Shown here: piece after piece, positions 55,014-64,000 of the stretch
How the letters are laid out: each line of letters opens with the position of its first letter
Numbering within the stretch: position 1 is the stretch's first letter
Assembly: GCA_009760855.2 (NCBI GenBank)
Contig: WPIO01000049.1
Coordinates: 372,001-436,000, forward strand
From: Cristatella mucedo
Taxonomy: Eukaryota > Bryozoa > Phylactolaemata > Cristatellidae
Direction of reading: 5' to 3'
DNA length: 64,000 bases
The notes under the pieces: model-generated
The model's database searches: none
Seen by the model: only the letters and a program-made list of their open reading frames with translations
What the model was told of the DNA's origin: nothing
Made by a program: the position numbers and the translations under genes

Positions 55014-55173
55014 ATGGCGGTCCCTGTGCCGTCCGGGGCTGTGTCTGCCAAAACTTTAGAAGGTGCCTTCGATGAAGCCGAGAATTCAGGAATCTTGGAT
55101 CTTAGCAGCAGAAAGCTGAAAGAATACCCTAAAATTGCCGCCGACTTTGACCTAAAGGATACCGTCGACGCCA
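55014..55173 (+). CDS. LRCH: LRCH-family protein, exon 1 (partial gene)
   Basis: The exon encodes 53 residues plus one base, starting at the ATG of MAVPVPSG and ending at GACGCCA|GTAAGT (phase 1). The segment KTLEGAFDEAENSGILDLSS plus RKLKEYP and DFDLKDTVDA matches the N-terminus of LRCH proteins (leucine-rich repeats and calponin homology), where a conserved LEEA...G.L.LS.RKLR.FP...DL.DT block precedes the first leucine-rich repeat. The exon break fits a boundary just before the LSRN repeat. In flies and vertebrates LRCH proteins associate with the cell cortex, actin and DOCK-type GEFs. No further LRCH exon is visible up to 64000, so intron 1 exceeds 8.8 kb. The open frame extends upstream only from a TTG and is not used. 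Confidence 0.8.
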
Positions 55174-56727
55174 GTAAGTGGCTTTTTTTTGGTGCTTCTG
55201 GCTCGTTTCAGCGAAGTCCTTGCTCGGCGGCCAACCCATGTTTTTGCTGGATGTCCGTCCCTCTACAATTCGACAGTGATCTTATTTCAGTTGCTAAGTC
55301 TCTTTATTCCTGCGCTGATTTGGTATAGCTGATTCCGGACATAGTTGTCGGAGCGTGACCTTCCAGTGATGCCAAGAGCTGCAGTGGAATTATTTGGCAG
55401 CCACTAGTAATATCCGCCCGGGAGTAGTCGCAAGCGTAGGCAGGGCCTTGGAGATTGGAACCCTTAGCCACGGATTATTAGTTTATTTCTGCAGCCTGCA
55501 GACCCGCAGGCGATTTGCAGATTTTGATTTGACATAGCTGTCATCAAAAGCTAAGAATATGTCTTTTCCGTCATTATCGCTGGAGGCGATCGACCGCCTT
55601 TATGAAGCCGGTCACACCGATTTCACATCGCTCGATCATGTCTCTCCCACCAGCAAGTATTTTGATTGTTCCACCGAGCTCTTGTTGCATTAGAGCTGTA
55701 CCCACTGGGCCTTTCGCATTCTGGAAGAAATTACGCTTAGCTCTCGCCATCGCGTGTCCTTGAAATCGGAGCGACTGCTCTGCGTGTTGGCACGTACCGA
55801 GATTTGCTATTACCAAGCGTCACTAGCGAGTGGAATTATCTCTCTTAAGGAGATCACTCTTGACTTAGTATCTAAGTCAAGTGGCAATAATTGGCTACCG
55901 CGTTTTTGTTCTACGGTGACTGATATGGCTTGCCGAAATGACTTTGGCTTTCTGTGCACAATAAAAGTCACCCACTAGATTTCGGTAGTCTCGTGCAGTT
56001 GCAAACGGGTTGCATCACTGCTACCGGTGACTGCGAGTGTGTGACTTCCAGCCGACGTCGTGCATTCCAACCTGGATTGCAAGTGATTGTGCCAGGCCAG
56101 CAACGTGACCCCTCAGGTCTCTTGTAGGGTTGGCGGCTGGCCTGTTTTGCCAATGGACATTCGTGCCGCATTGAGTGTGCTTTGTGCTGCTTATCTTGAT
56201 TTGGTGTTAGCAGGAAAAGTGAGGGAGGCTGGCAGAGACGTGCGGTTGGGTGCACGAGCATCGACTCAGTTTCTTAGTTAATTTGCCCCACTTCAAACTG
56301 GAGTGCTGCACGTGAAAGGTGTAGGTTGCGTCAGGAAGAATCGCTGCCTGTTGTAAGCCCCATGTCGTTGACTCGAAGGTTAAGCAAAAACAGCCGGAAG
56401 GAGGCTCTTTCGCTGGCTGCAAGGAGCTTGCAAATAGGAGATAATCCGTGCTGACGAGCCGTTCTGGCGAGGTCGAAACGTCTTCGACCGGCTGAGCTTT
56501 CTCCAGGATAAGATCGCTTAGCCCCAACAGCTTGTCAAACCCGGCTTCGTCTCCTCACTAACTTGCCGATCGCCGGCTGCTCAGCGGTGCCAGCGCTCAC
56601 CGACTGGCCCTTGCGTCGGTGCTTTACCGCTCAGCTATGCTGCTGTTGGGAAGAGAGGCACTGTTGCTGCCTGCAAGCCGCTCGATGTGTTGGAGCCTGA
56701 GGGTGCCCCTCCCCCTCTGCAGGCTGC

Positions 56728-56839
56728 CGCTAATAATAATAACACATTTGACATATCGCCCTCAGAGAACCCCCCCTGCGGGCTGCCACTAATAATAATA
56801 ATAATAATAACGCATTTGATATAACGCCCTCAGAGAACC

Positions 56840-56884
<45 letters not shown>

Positions 56885-57005
56885 GCATTTGCTGCAAATG
56901 AAACACCATCGAACGGTTAATGGTAGCATGCTCGATGGCAACAAGCATAAGGCGGCCAATAGTTAAATGTACAGGGCCAGCATGCAAATATGTTAGCGCT
57001 CGCCC
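56728..57005 (-). mobile_element. L2 LINE 3' tail with terminal duplication and CT expansion
   Basis: In complement the 3' UTR (TTTGCATGCTGGCCCTGTAC) leads to GCAGCAAATGCGAAA, a GA run that has replaced the usual AAAGAGATTAAG stem, GGTTCTCTGAGGGCGTTATA and an ATT tail with a GGCAGCC flank. The last block plus its flank occurs twice in tandem (56728-56780 and about 56783-56840). Confidence 0.75.
56841..56882 (+). repeat. (CT)n run inside the L2 tail
   Basis: About 40 bp of CT at the position where other L2 tails have AATCTCTTTCTAGG, evidently an expansion of the short CTCTCT already present in that stem. Confidence 0.9.
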
Positions 57006-57670
57006 AGGGTGGCGAGCCATCCCCAGGTCGGCAGGGGGATGGATCTTCACCAACTGATTCGTGTTGGTTAGGAGCACAAGAGCCATGCCCTGTATGTCGT
57101 TGTACCGAGTCATAGGTCAGCGGCTTGACTGAGAAAGAGAGTGCAGGCAGATCCTACCAGGAAGTGGCGTGCAGTGGTAGCAGACCGGGGAACAGATGCA
57201 CTGGATGGCAGAGAAACGCAGGTTGGAGCCGCACAGATGCTGCCGGACGATGCACAGAACAGAAAGTTCCTAGTGGCAGATGGACTTGCTGGATGCCATC
57301 GCTCACCCCACCTTGATGTGAGAGCCGAGGGCTGCGAATAAAGACAACTGTGGGTAAAGGAGCTACGTTGTTGATGCTGGGGCAGGTTTGCTTGCTTGCC
57401 ATTGTGCCTTTCGGTGGTCTCCTGAGTGTTCAGAAATAGGACGGCGCTGTCGGTTGTCTTTGCTAATGTTGGAGCAAGTCCGTTGTTTGGTGACTTACAT
57501 CATTATACTCACCTGTGATATGCAGAGAGACCTCGTCACGGTATTTCCATAGGCTGTTGTCTGCCTCCCTCGTGCGATTCTCTCGTCCGAAACCACGGGC
57601 TTAGAAAAATACACTCGATTGGTGATTGTTCACGTGTCGTGAGCTTTCTTACCTGGTCTGCTTGCCCTTG

Positions 57671-57711
<41 letters not shown>

Positions 57712-57737
57712 TACATATTATATATATATATATATAA
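57671..57737. repeat. (AT)n microsatellite, interrupted
   Basis: About 65 bp of AT repeat with GTAT and ACAT interruptions that make it largely palindromic. It directly joins the 3' end of the SINE at 57734-57872 and is probably its expanded tail. Confidence 0.92.
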
Positions 57738-57872
57738 TTTATTTGTATAGCGCCCCAAGAGAACTTAATCTCTATTCAGGTGCTTCACATATGCCTCGAG
57801 GCTCGAGCCCACGACCTCAGCCAGACCTTGGTCGGGGCGAGCACCTTAACCACTGGATCAAACCAGTTCGGT
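57734..57872 (-). mobile_element. tRNA-derived SINE with L2-like tail (copy e), best copy
   Basis: In complement: AACTGGTTTGATCCAGTGGT / TAAGGTGCTCG (A-box), CGACCAAGGTCTGGCTGAGG, TCGTGGGCTCGAGCCTCGAG (B-box), GCATATGTGAAGCACCTGAA, TAGAGATTAAGTTCTCTTGG and GGCGCTATACAAATAAATTA, then AT repeat. The head-to-tail length is about 138 bp. It is the clearest copy for deriving a consensus. Confidence 0.8.
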
Positions 57873-57874
57873 TT

Positions 57875-58370
57875 GCAAGGCTCTTAGTCCAGGTCATAAT
57901 GCAAGCAACTATTAAACCTGGACTGACCTCACCATCGAAGCCAGAGACTTTTTAGTATTGAACCTCCCTCAGTATAAAGTGGCAAAGCCGGAGAGTTTCA
58001 AAAATACAATGTTTTCGGCAGCGCTTTCGTAGAAAGCGTGAGTCTGACCTCTGCAGCCCTCGCTGCTGTGTGTTGTGAGGCAACGCTCCATAATCATATG
58101 TTATCATGTCAAGTGTGTGCTTCCGACGATGGGCTAACGCTGCCAGCATACTTTCGCCGTCATGTAATCCAAGTGCCTTGAATCAGCAACCTCGTCTTAG
58201 GAGGAAGCTCACTACCCTTTGCTGTGCAGATGTTTTCCACAGAGTGGCTAGGAGAAGTGCTATCGATTGTCCTCCGCTGCTGCTCCTGCTGCTGCTCCTG
58301 CTGCTGCTTCGGATGACGGTCTGTGCACCATCCTGGGGTGGGGCTTTGAGCACAGATATTCGTGGCCGCA

Positions 58371-58415
<45 letters not shown>

Positions 58416-60204
58416 TCTGCTCTATCTTGAGGGCTGTTGAGACCTTACAATTGTGGTCCATTTTACACTGTCAAAAATTGCTTTACTCTCTAGTATATGC
58501 AAAAGGGAGCCTGAAATGTGAACCAGCGTACCTAGTCGGCGTGTGACAGGCATTGTCACCACCCAGTTTCGAAAGCCGGATGCATAACTGTGCAGGGGTG
58601 CCATTTGTTACTTGTCAACGTTCCGAGCAGTAAGTCCGACCATATCTGCCCCATCATGTCTGGTGCAATCGGCTGTGACCGCCACCCTCACACAGTCTGC
58701 CTTGTTGGTTCCACATATGAAATTTGACCTTTTTGAAAACACTGTTTCGTGAGTAAACGTGTTCCCTAATCTCCGAGCACGGCATTGCCCGATTCTTGAG
58801 ATGGTGTTGAAGGAGTTGTGAAGAAGGCACGCAGCCAATGGATGCCGGAAGTTTGAGCCTTTCGCGAGCGCCTAAATGTAAGCAGCAGGCTTGCTTTTAG
58901 CCACGCTCTTGTCAAACTTGCTCCAGGAACAACCAGGCTTGGCTATTCTGGCAAGAAGCTTCTTTAAAAAAAAATATGCTACTATATTATTCCCGGGGTA
59001 CCAATCCCTGCTGGGCCAACTCTTTGGCTACACCACCCCCCTCCACACTAGCCTGCCCCCCAGAAGATGCTGGCCCTGGCGAGGACGCCCCACCCCCCTG
59101 AGCCGCCATCAACTGCACAGACGGCTGAGGGCATCTCCTGTGGCCATGCAGGGTGTCGTGTGGCATCCTGGTCTACGGTGAACAATAAGTTGACATATCT
59201 TAGTCATATCTGAGTCAGTATCTATTGCTGCAGGCAGGTGTTTAAAGAGCTGGCTTTGACGGGTGCATTCTGCCGCTGCCGCCATTCACCGGGTCTTTGA
59301 AGCAACGAGCCGGAGCTGAGAGAATTAAGATGCCAGGCATGCCGAGCGCGCTATCTGGGTGCCTGCATGCCTTCCGTACGTGTGTTTGCCCACGTGACTG
59401 CACGGGTGGTCCTGCGCGTATGGGAGAGGCATGCGCTGAGATAGAGGATCTCGGCACACGTAATCTCGATCTCACGTCTTGTGAGGAACGCAGCACTGGC
59501 AGAGGCATTGGCACGCTGTTGCCCCGGCACGCAGATGGGTTACCATGCTGGAGAGCTTGCCAAAGCGGATCCTAGGCCTGTCTTCCCGAGGTCACGTGTG
59601 GTCCCTGTGCACTCGACAGCAAAGCCTTCCTCGAACACTAGCGGCTATTTTCGTATGTTGGGCGTCTTCTCCATGCTGGCAGTGGGGCCGCTCTGCAGTA
59701 GGAAGGAATGCCCTGTCGGAGAGTGAAGCTAAAAGACCTCATTGTTCCTTTCATGTGGGCCGAAATGACTTGCGTTCTGTGCTGCAGTGATGCCCCTGGC
59801 AGCCGCTGACTTGTGACCAGGAAATCACTGTGAACCGAACTACACGCGGTGCAGTCCCTCTCCCGGTTCCCAAGGAAAAGAGCAGCAGCTAGCTAGCTGT
59901 CTGTCTATGTGTGTGTGTGTGCCATACTCACGCCTGCCGCAATCTCGTGTGCAGCCGACGTCTCCTGAGAGATTTTGCCCAGCGGCAAATAAGCATAGCC
60001 GGGCAATGGATTCAAACTAGGGCGCAGCAAATTGATAATGATGAAGCCCAGGCCCGCCAAGATGAGGCACCGAAATATTAAAGCCTCGGCGTGCTGTTCA
60101 ATTTGGTGTCTGCAGCTGGCTTCGCCCTGCTCGCTCGTGCCCGGGAGCTTTTGCTGCCTTTCATCAAAGCGGCTGCTGAGAACAGAACGAAGCTGAACGT
60201 GATT
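57875..60204. other. Intron 1 sequence without recognised elements
   Basis: Contains a (TG)n run at 58375-58411 and a CTGCTGCTCCTGCTGCTG run near 58277-58310. Open frames are short and unsupported. Confidence 0.4.
58375..58411 (+). repeat. (TG)n microsatellite
   Basis: Thirty-seven bases of TG repeat. Confidence 0.95.
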
Positions 60205-60335
60205 CAGTGTGTAACTCCTGTAACCACAAAGTCCAAGTGGGTGTCACACACAAGAGAGCTTTCCATAAGGGCACTCGAAGCCGCGGCGGCTTTCGGTGTG
60301 CATGCTGTAGCCAAGAGCTTACCGGGAACCCCCCC
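60205..60335 (-). repeat. Interspersed repeat X, copy 10
   Basis: TGTAACTCCTGTAACCACAA, AGTGGGTGTCACACAC, the stem-loop GAAGCCGCGGCGGCTTTCGG and TGCATGCTGTAGCCAAGAGC are the X 3' end in complement. A C10 run follows at about 60330. Confidence 0.55.
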
Positions 60336-60453
60336 CCCCCCTGTGCTGAGCCCGCAAGAATAGCCACGTGAGAGATTCTCTGGGAAGAGTGGAACTGTCT
60401 AGAAACTCTGGGCGAGTATCGGGCAGGAGTGAGCTGGGCGTCTGCACAGTTGC

Positions 60454-60490
60454 TCAGCAGCAGCACCTGCAGCAGCAGCAGCAGCAGCAG
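60454..60490 (+). repeat. (CAG)n run
   Basis: Interrupted CAG trinucleotide repeat (AGCAGCAGCACCTGCAGCAG, then continuing). Non-coding as far as can be seen. Confidence 0.85.
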
Positions 60491-62623
60491 ACTGTGCGCC
60501 CGCTGTTGCCAGCGCTGACTCGAGTGCCCTGCTTCACTTGAGTCCTGGTCTCATTGGTCAGTCGCGTTTGCATGCACTGTGCCTGTCGTTCTGGATGGCT
60601 CGGTCAAGCTATCCCCAAGTGGGCTTGATTGGACCCTGGTCGGAGCTGAAATGGCCGGCAGCTAGTGCAGACCCTGTTTCCAGACCCGATTTTCTTTGTT
60701 TTTCATGTTCTGCTGAGACCGTGGCGATCGTGTCCTTTGTCATTTGCCGGTACGGTCGCAGTGGACCAGTTTGGCGAGCATGCAATGAGCGGTGGCTGCG
60801 ACTTCTCGCTGGCCGCCTCTTATCTGGAAGCATGCTCTCACAGTCAATGGCTCACGCTAGCTGTCCAGCCGCCCGAAAGTGCCGGTGTAGTGAGCCGCTT
60901 GGTGGCGGCTCTGTGGTGGGCCGACCCTACTCAGTGAACTATTTAGCTTACGATCTTGTCACGGTGGCCACTCCAAGCTGTTTTCAAGAAATGGCAGACG
61001 GCACCACTCTGGTAATTAGGGAATACTTGCAGTGAAGACAGCAGCAGGGCAGAGGCACGACTGGGTTCGGTTTTGTCAGGGCTGTCAAACAAGGCTGCCT
61101 CTAGGGCCGCCACGTGGCTGTCGGAATCTTCTTCGAGGTTGCACCCTCCCCCCCCCCCAGTGCATGCAACCGTCCAGATAGCTCCAGAGCCACTTCTTGT
61201 AGCAGGATGTACGCTGACCAGTGCATGGTGTCAAGGCGCCAGGCAACTTATCTCGAGTTCAACCAGCGCCGTGTCTATATTATCTTTATATAGTCTATAC
61301 ATGCTGTACTTTGTTGTCTCAACAGTTTAGAGCCAGAACTAGCCTCACTGTCTCAGGCTGTGCCTGGTACACTCACCTCACCTGGCAACAAGAGAGATCT
61401 CGGAAGTGCGGAAGCCGTGCAGTTTCTCGATGGGCGGCAGAAACAAAAATGGCGCAGCGACCATCCGTCCTTTGACACGTAAATGCTCGCTGCTATTCGA
61501 AAGGAACTGCTGCTTGCTGCTGCAATGGTAGTGGCGGAAGACAATGCACCGAGGAAGTGGGAGAAGAGCCAAGGCAAGGTGTCGTGCGATTAAAAATGTG
61601 AAATACAAGTCACTCTATTTAAAACCAGGGGCCGGCGGCCAGGGAGTGGTAAGGCCACCGTCCCTAGCAATTAAAATTTCCCACAGACCGGTCTCGTTCA
61701 AAGCATCTATGAAGGCAGCCGAATACATGTTGCTACTTGGGTTCGGTCCTGATTGGTCGGCTGCCCCGGGTCCCAGATCTACGACCTAGAGGTAGACCAA
61801 TGTCACCAATTCTTCGGATTGGGCCCACAGGATTTGGATCCATATGGCTGGCCACCGGTCCCCGTCCCACCCCTCCTGCCAGTCACAACTGGTGGTGGAG
61901 CTGCAGGTTTGCAGGTGTGGTACGAGGTCCTTTTAAATCTAGCTTAAGCTTAGCTGTGCCTTCAGTGGAGGCCCGGTGGCCACCCGGTAGGGTTCACCTA
62001 CCCCCCTCCCCTGGGGGGATGGGGATATTGGGGGGACGACTACAGGCTGAATAGATATTTCTCAGTAGTCCCCTATAAGCTGCACGGTCGAATGATAACA
62101 TCCTTGGGCGAACTTATCGCAGGTCAGCAGATCTGCTTAGCAGCCGACTTAGCTGGTTTAAAAAAAGACTAATTTCCTTGCAGTCCCTTAGCCCAGGGGG
62201 GGGGGTTCTATCAACCTTTGGTCCTATGCTTTCCCTCGCAGGACAGACACCGGTGGGAAACCAAATTGGTGAAGGGATACCGCTTGGAATGTCCCTTTTA
62301 GTATCTTTCTGGACCTGCTGGCTTGGCTGCTTCTAAGACAGACCGTGAATCGGCTCGGCAGTGGCTAGGAATTAAGTAAAACAAGCCAAGTCAAAGCAGC
62401 AGCAGCAGCGGCATGTGCCGAATGACTCCGAGTAAGAGGAAATGGGTGGGTGGGGGCAGTGCCATGTACTTCATCCCTACACCTCACTGGAAATTCAGCT
62501 AACTGGCAATGTTAGTGTCACATGCCACTGCTGTATCGGTCAGCAGTAATTAAGAAACAATTTTTGCTCCCTGGCTAAGGCCCTGCTACTGCTGCCTAGA
62601 TAATAGGAGAGCTGCTGTAGCTG

Positions 62624-62772
62624 CCTGGAGGAAGAGGGGTGCTGCAGCTGCCCCGGGTGGGAGGTGTGGAGTGGGGTGCTGCAGCTGACCCGGGGTGGGG
62701 TGTGTATGGAGTGGGGTGCTGCAGCTGACCCGGGGTGGGGTGTGTGTGGAGTGGGGTGCTGCAGCTGACCCG

Positions 62773-62853
<81 letters not shown>

Positions 62854-62890
62854 GTGTGGATTGGGGTGCTGCAGCTGCCCCCCCCCCGGG
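62624..62890 (+). repeat. 40-bp minisatellite interrupted by (TG)n
   Basis: Units of about 40 bp built on GGGGTGCTGCAGCTGACCCG / GGGTGGGGTGTGTGTGGAGT occur at about 62636, 62674, 62714 and 62754, with a last one after the TG run at 62864. The TG tract (62776-62852) seems to have grown out of the short GTGTGTG inside the unit. Confidence 0.88.
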
Positions 62891-62898
62891 GGGGGGGG
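62878..62898. repeat. C10G11 homopolymer palindrome
   Basis: Ten C directly followed by eleven G, at the end of the minisatellite, where the unit has CTGACCCGGGG; it is probably an expansion of that CCCGGGG. Confidence 0.9.
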
Positions 62899-63224
62899 TA
62901 GCCATAGTATTCGTCCGAGCCTTTATCTTCTCACGCTGGCTGTAGCCTAATATCTTCATGTACCTGCTTATTTGTTTGCACCGATAAAGCGTGGATTTAA
63001 CCGAGGAGAGTCCAGACCTTGACCTTTCCAGCGGTGGACATTTCTGCTGGGAGTTTATCGCGCAGCCAAGCTGCCTGACAGGCCCTTCAGGTCGTTCAAG
63101 CAGAGGGTCAAAGACCCTTCTTTCCTGTGAGTTTCCTGACGACCTATTTGTAGCCCAATTGGTCCTGAGCCAGCCGGTCAAAGATTGTTCTGGACTAACT
63201 GACCCTCTGATATGCTTTTCTTGG

Positions 63225-63310
63225 GGGGGGGGTAGGAGTATGACTACGAAGTTAGTTTTATCTTCATTAAATTTGAGAAAATTTGCTGCCATATTGTTAT
63301 CAGTGCCCAA
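63225..63310 (-). mobile_element. L2 RT fragment
   Basis: The minus strand reads MAANFLKFNEDKTNFVVIL, the LKLNDDKTEFL segment downstream of the YADD motif in L2. Only this short piece is recognisable. Confidence 0.5.
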
Positions 63311-63459
63311 AAAAATTAATGCAGCTAGTCACTGGCCTTGTTTTTGAATGTCATTTATTAGTTCTGTGCTAATTCTTATGGGATGTGGCAGCAGGTCTGG
63401 AGTTCGAAAGCAAGTTTCATCCTGAACGGCATTTTATTGCTTTGGTTTTATGCTGTGCC

Positions 63460-63675
63460 TAGTTTATAGATGATAATAATAATAATAAGTTATACAAAGT
63501 ATAAAAACTAAGTGTAATAGTAATTAGTAATTAGTAATGATAATAATAAGTGAAATACAGACTAGACATTGCTCATCATTCAATCGCATTTTCCTTAGCA
63601 GCAAATGTAAAGCACCTAGAAAGAGATTGAGTTCTCTGAGGGCGCTTTATCAAGTGCATTATTATTATTATTAGA
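63460..63675 (+). mobile_element. L2 LINE 3' tail (copy 22)
   Basis: CATTCAATCGCATTTTCCTT, AGCAGCAAATGTAAAGCACC, TAGAAAGAGATTGAGTTCTC, TGAGGGCGCTTTATCAAGTG and an ATT tail. The segment before it (63466-63550) is an ATA/TAATAA-rich run, perhaps the tail of an earlier insertion. Confidence 0.8.
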
Positions 63676-63774
63676 CATTGGCACCGTAAGATGGCGTTTT
63701 TAGCCTCTTTTGCTGTTAGAATTGTTGAGCTGGTTGCCTGTGTTCTTGTCTAGTACCTAGCATCAAATATAGGA

Positions 63775-63842
63775 ATAGTGATGATAAGTCATTGTATATC
63801 ATCCTATGAGAACTAGATCTCTTTCTAGGCACTTTGTTTACC
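63775..63842 (-). mobile_element. L2 tail fragment (copy 23)
   Basis: In complement AACAAAGTGCCTAGAAAGAG, ATCTAGTTCTCATAGGATGA and TATACAATGACTTATCATCA, a decayed tail without upstream sequence. Confidence 0.6.
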
Positions 63843-64000
63843 CGGACAGCACTAAGCCTGAGCTGAGGCTGGTGGTGGTGTTGGCCTGAAGCCGACTGCC
63901 GTTTGGCTATCTAGTTGCACCAGGTTTTTTCCCAGAAGGCAATTAGAGCTCTTCTCCAGGCCTTTCTTTCTTTCTCGGCAGTTTCTTGGATCGCCAAATG

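Larger units (their letters stand above)
55174..64000 (+). other. Intron 1 of the LRCH-like gene (to window end)
   Basis: No leucine-rich repeat coding block was found in the remaining sequence. The interval contains L2 tails, a SINE, an X copy, microsatellites and a minisatellite. The frame at 60538-61035 (165 codons) looks like chance. Confidence 0.6.

Noticed and set aside
60538-61035. 165-codon frame as an LRCH exon
   Set aside because: It has no leucine-rich repeat pattern and no fitting splice sites in the required phase.

Overview
This is nuclear DNA from a large-genome animal. Spliced genes with long introns, a CpG-island-like promoter region, 5'-truncated LINE copies, tRNA-derived SINEs and long microsatellites all say so. 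CpG is not obviously depleted outside the island and GC looks moderate, which suggests an invertebrate. The N-terminal ZAD-like cysteine pattern of the main gene fits an arthropod, for instance a chelicerate such as a tick. The species assignment is inference only.

Two protein-coding loci are well supported, both on the plus strand. The first is a five-exon gene at 18953-37168. Its coding exons are 18953-19595, 19928-20139, 20391-21171, 32983-34109 and 36113-37168. All four splice junctions have matching phases (1, 0, 1, 0) and the sum is 3819 nt, giving a 1272-residue protein. That protein has a ZAD-like N-terminus with two CxxC pairs, long Ser/Ala/Pro/Gln-rich stretches, an LxxLL box, a CtBP-type IDLS motif and a consensus-like SUMO site at the C-terminus, and no C2H2 fingers. 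It looks like a nuclear cofactor. The second is exon 1 of an LRCH-family gene (55014-55173) behind a GC-box promoter; the remaining exons lie beyond the window. A possible basic-protein exon lies on the minus strand at 1603-2053, less certain.

The rest is a transposon landscape. One L2-type LINE family supplies more than 20 copies, from 2.3-kb pieces with reverse transcriptase to bare 3' tails with a conserved stem-loop and an ATT tail. A tRNA-derived SINE carries nearly the same 3' stem-loop, so the two look like a LINE/SINE partner pair, and two SINE copies are nested inside L2 copies. A second unnamed repeat family (called X here, about 10 copies) has its own stem-loop and a GTTAC-type tail. 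There are remnants of a pogo/Tigger-like transposon (44063-44575) and a hAT transposase (42620-42915), and a weak candidate LTR element.

Intron 3 of the main gene (11.8 kb) holds two large inverted repeats. One is a 938-bp foldback element with about 440-bp arms, inserted in an X copy at a TTAA-like site. The other is an almost perfect palindrome with 317-bp arms (316 of 317 identical by eye) and a 14-nt loop. Transcription of the gene would put both into one pre-mRNA as long hairpins. Long microsatellites include a 550-bp GTCTCTCT octamer array, CT, AC and AT runs and purine-rich arrays. These make up many of the long but meaningless reading frames of the window.
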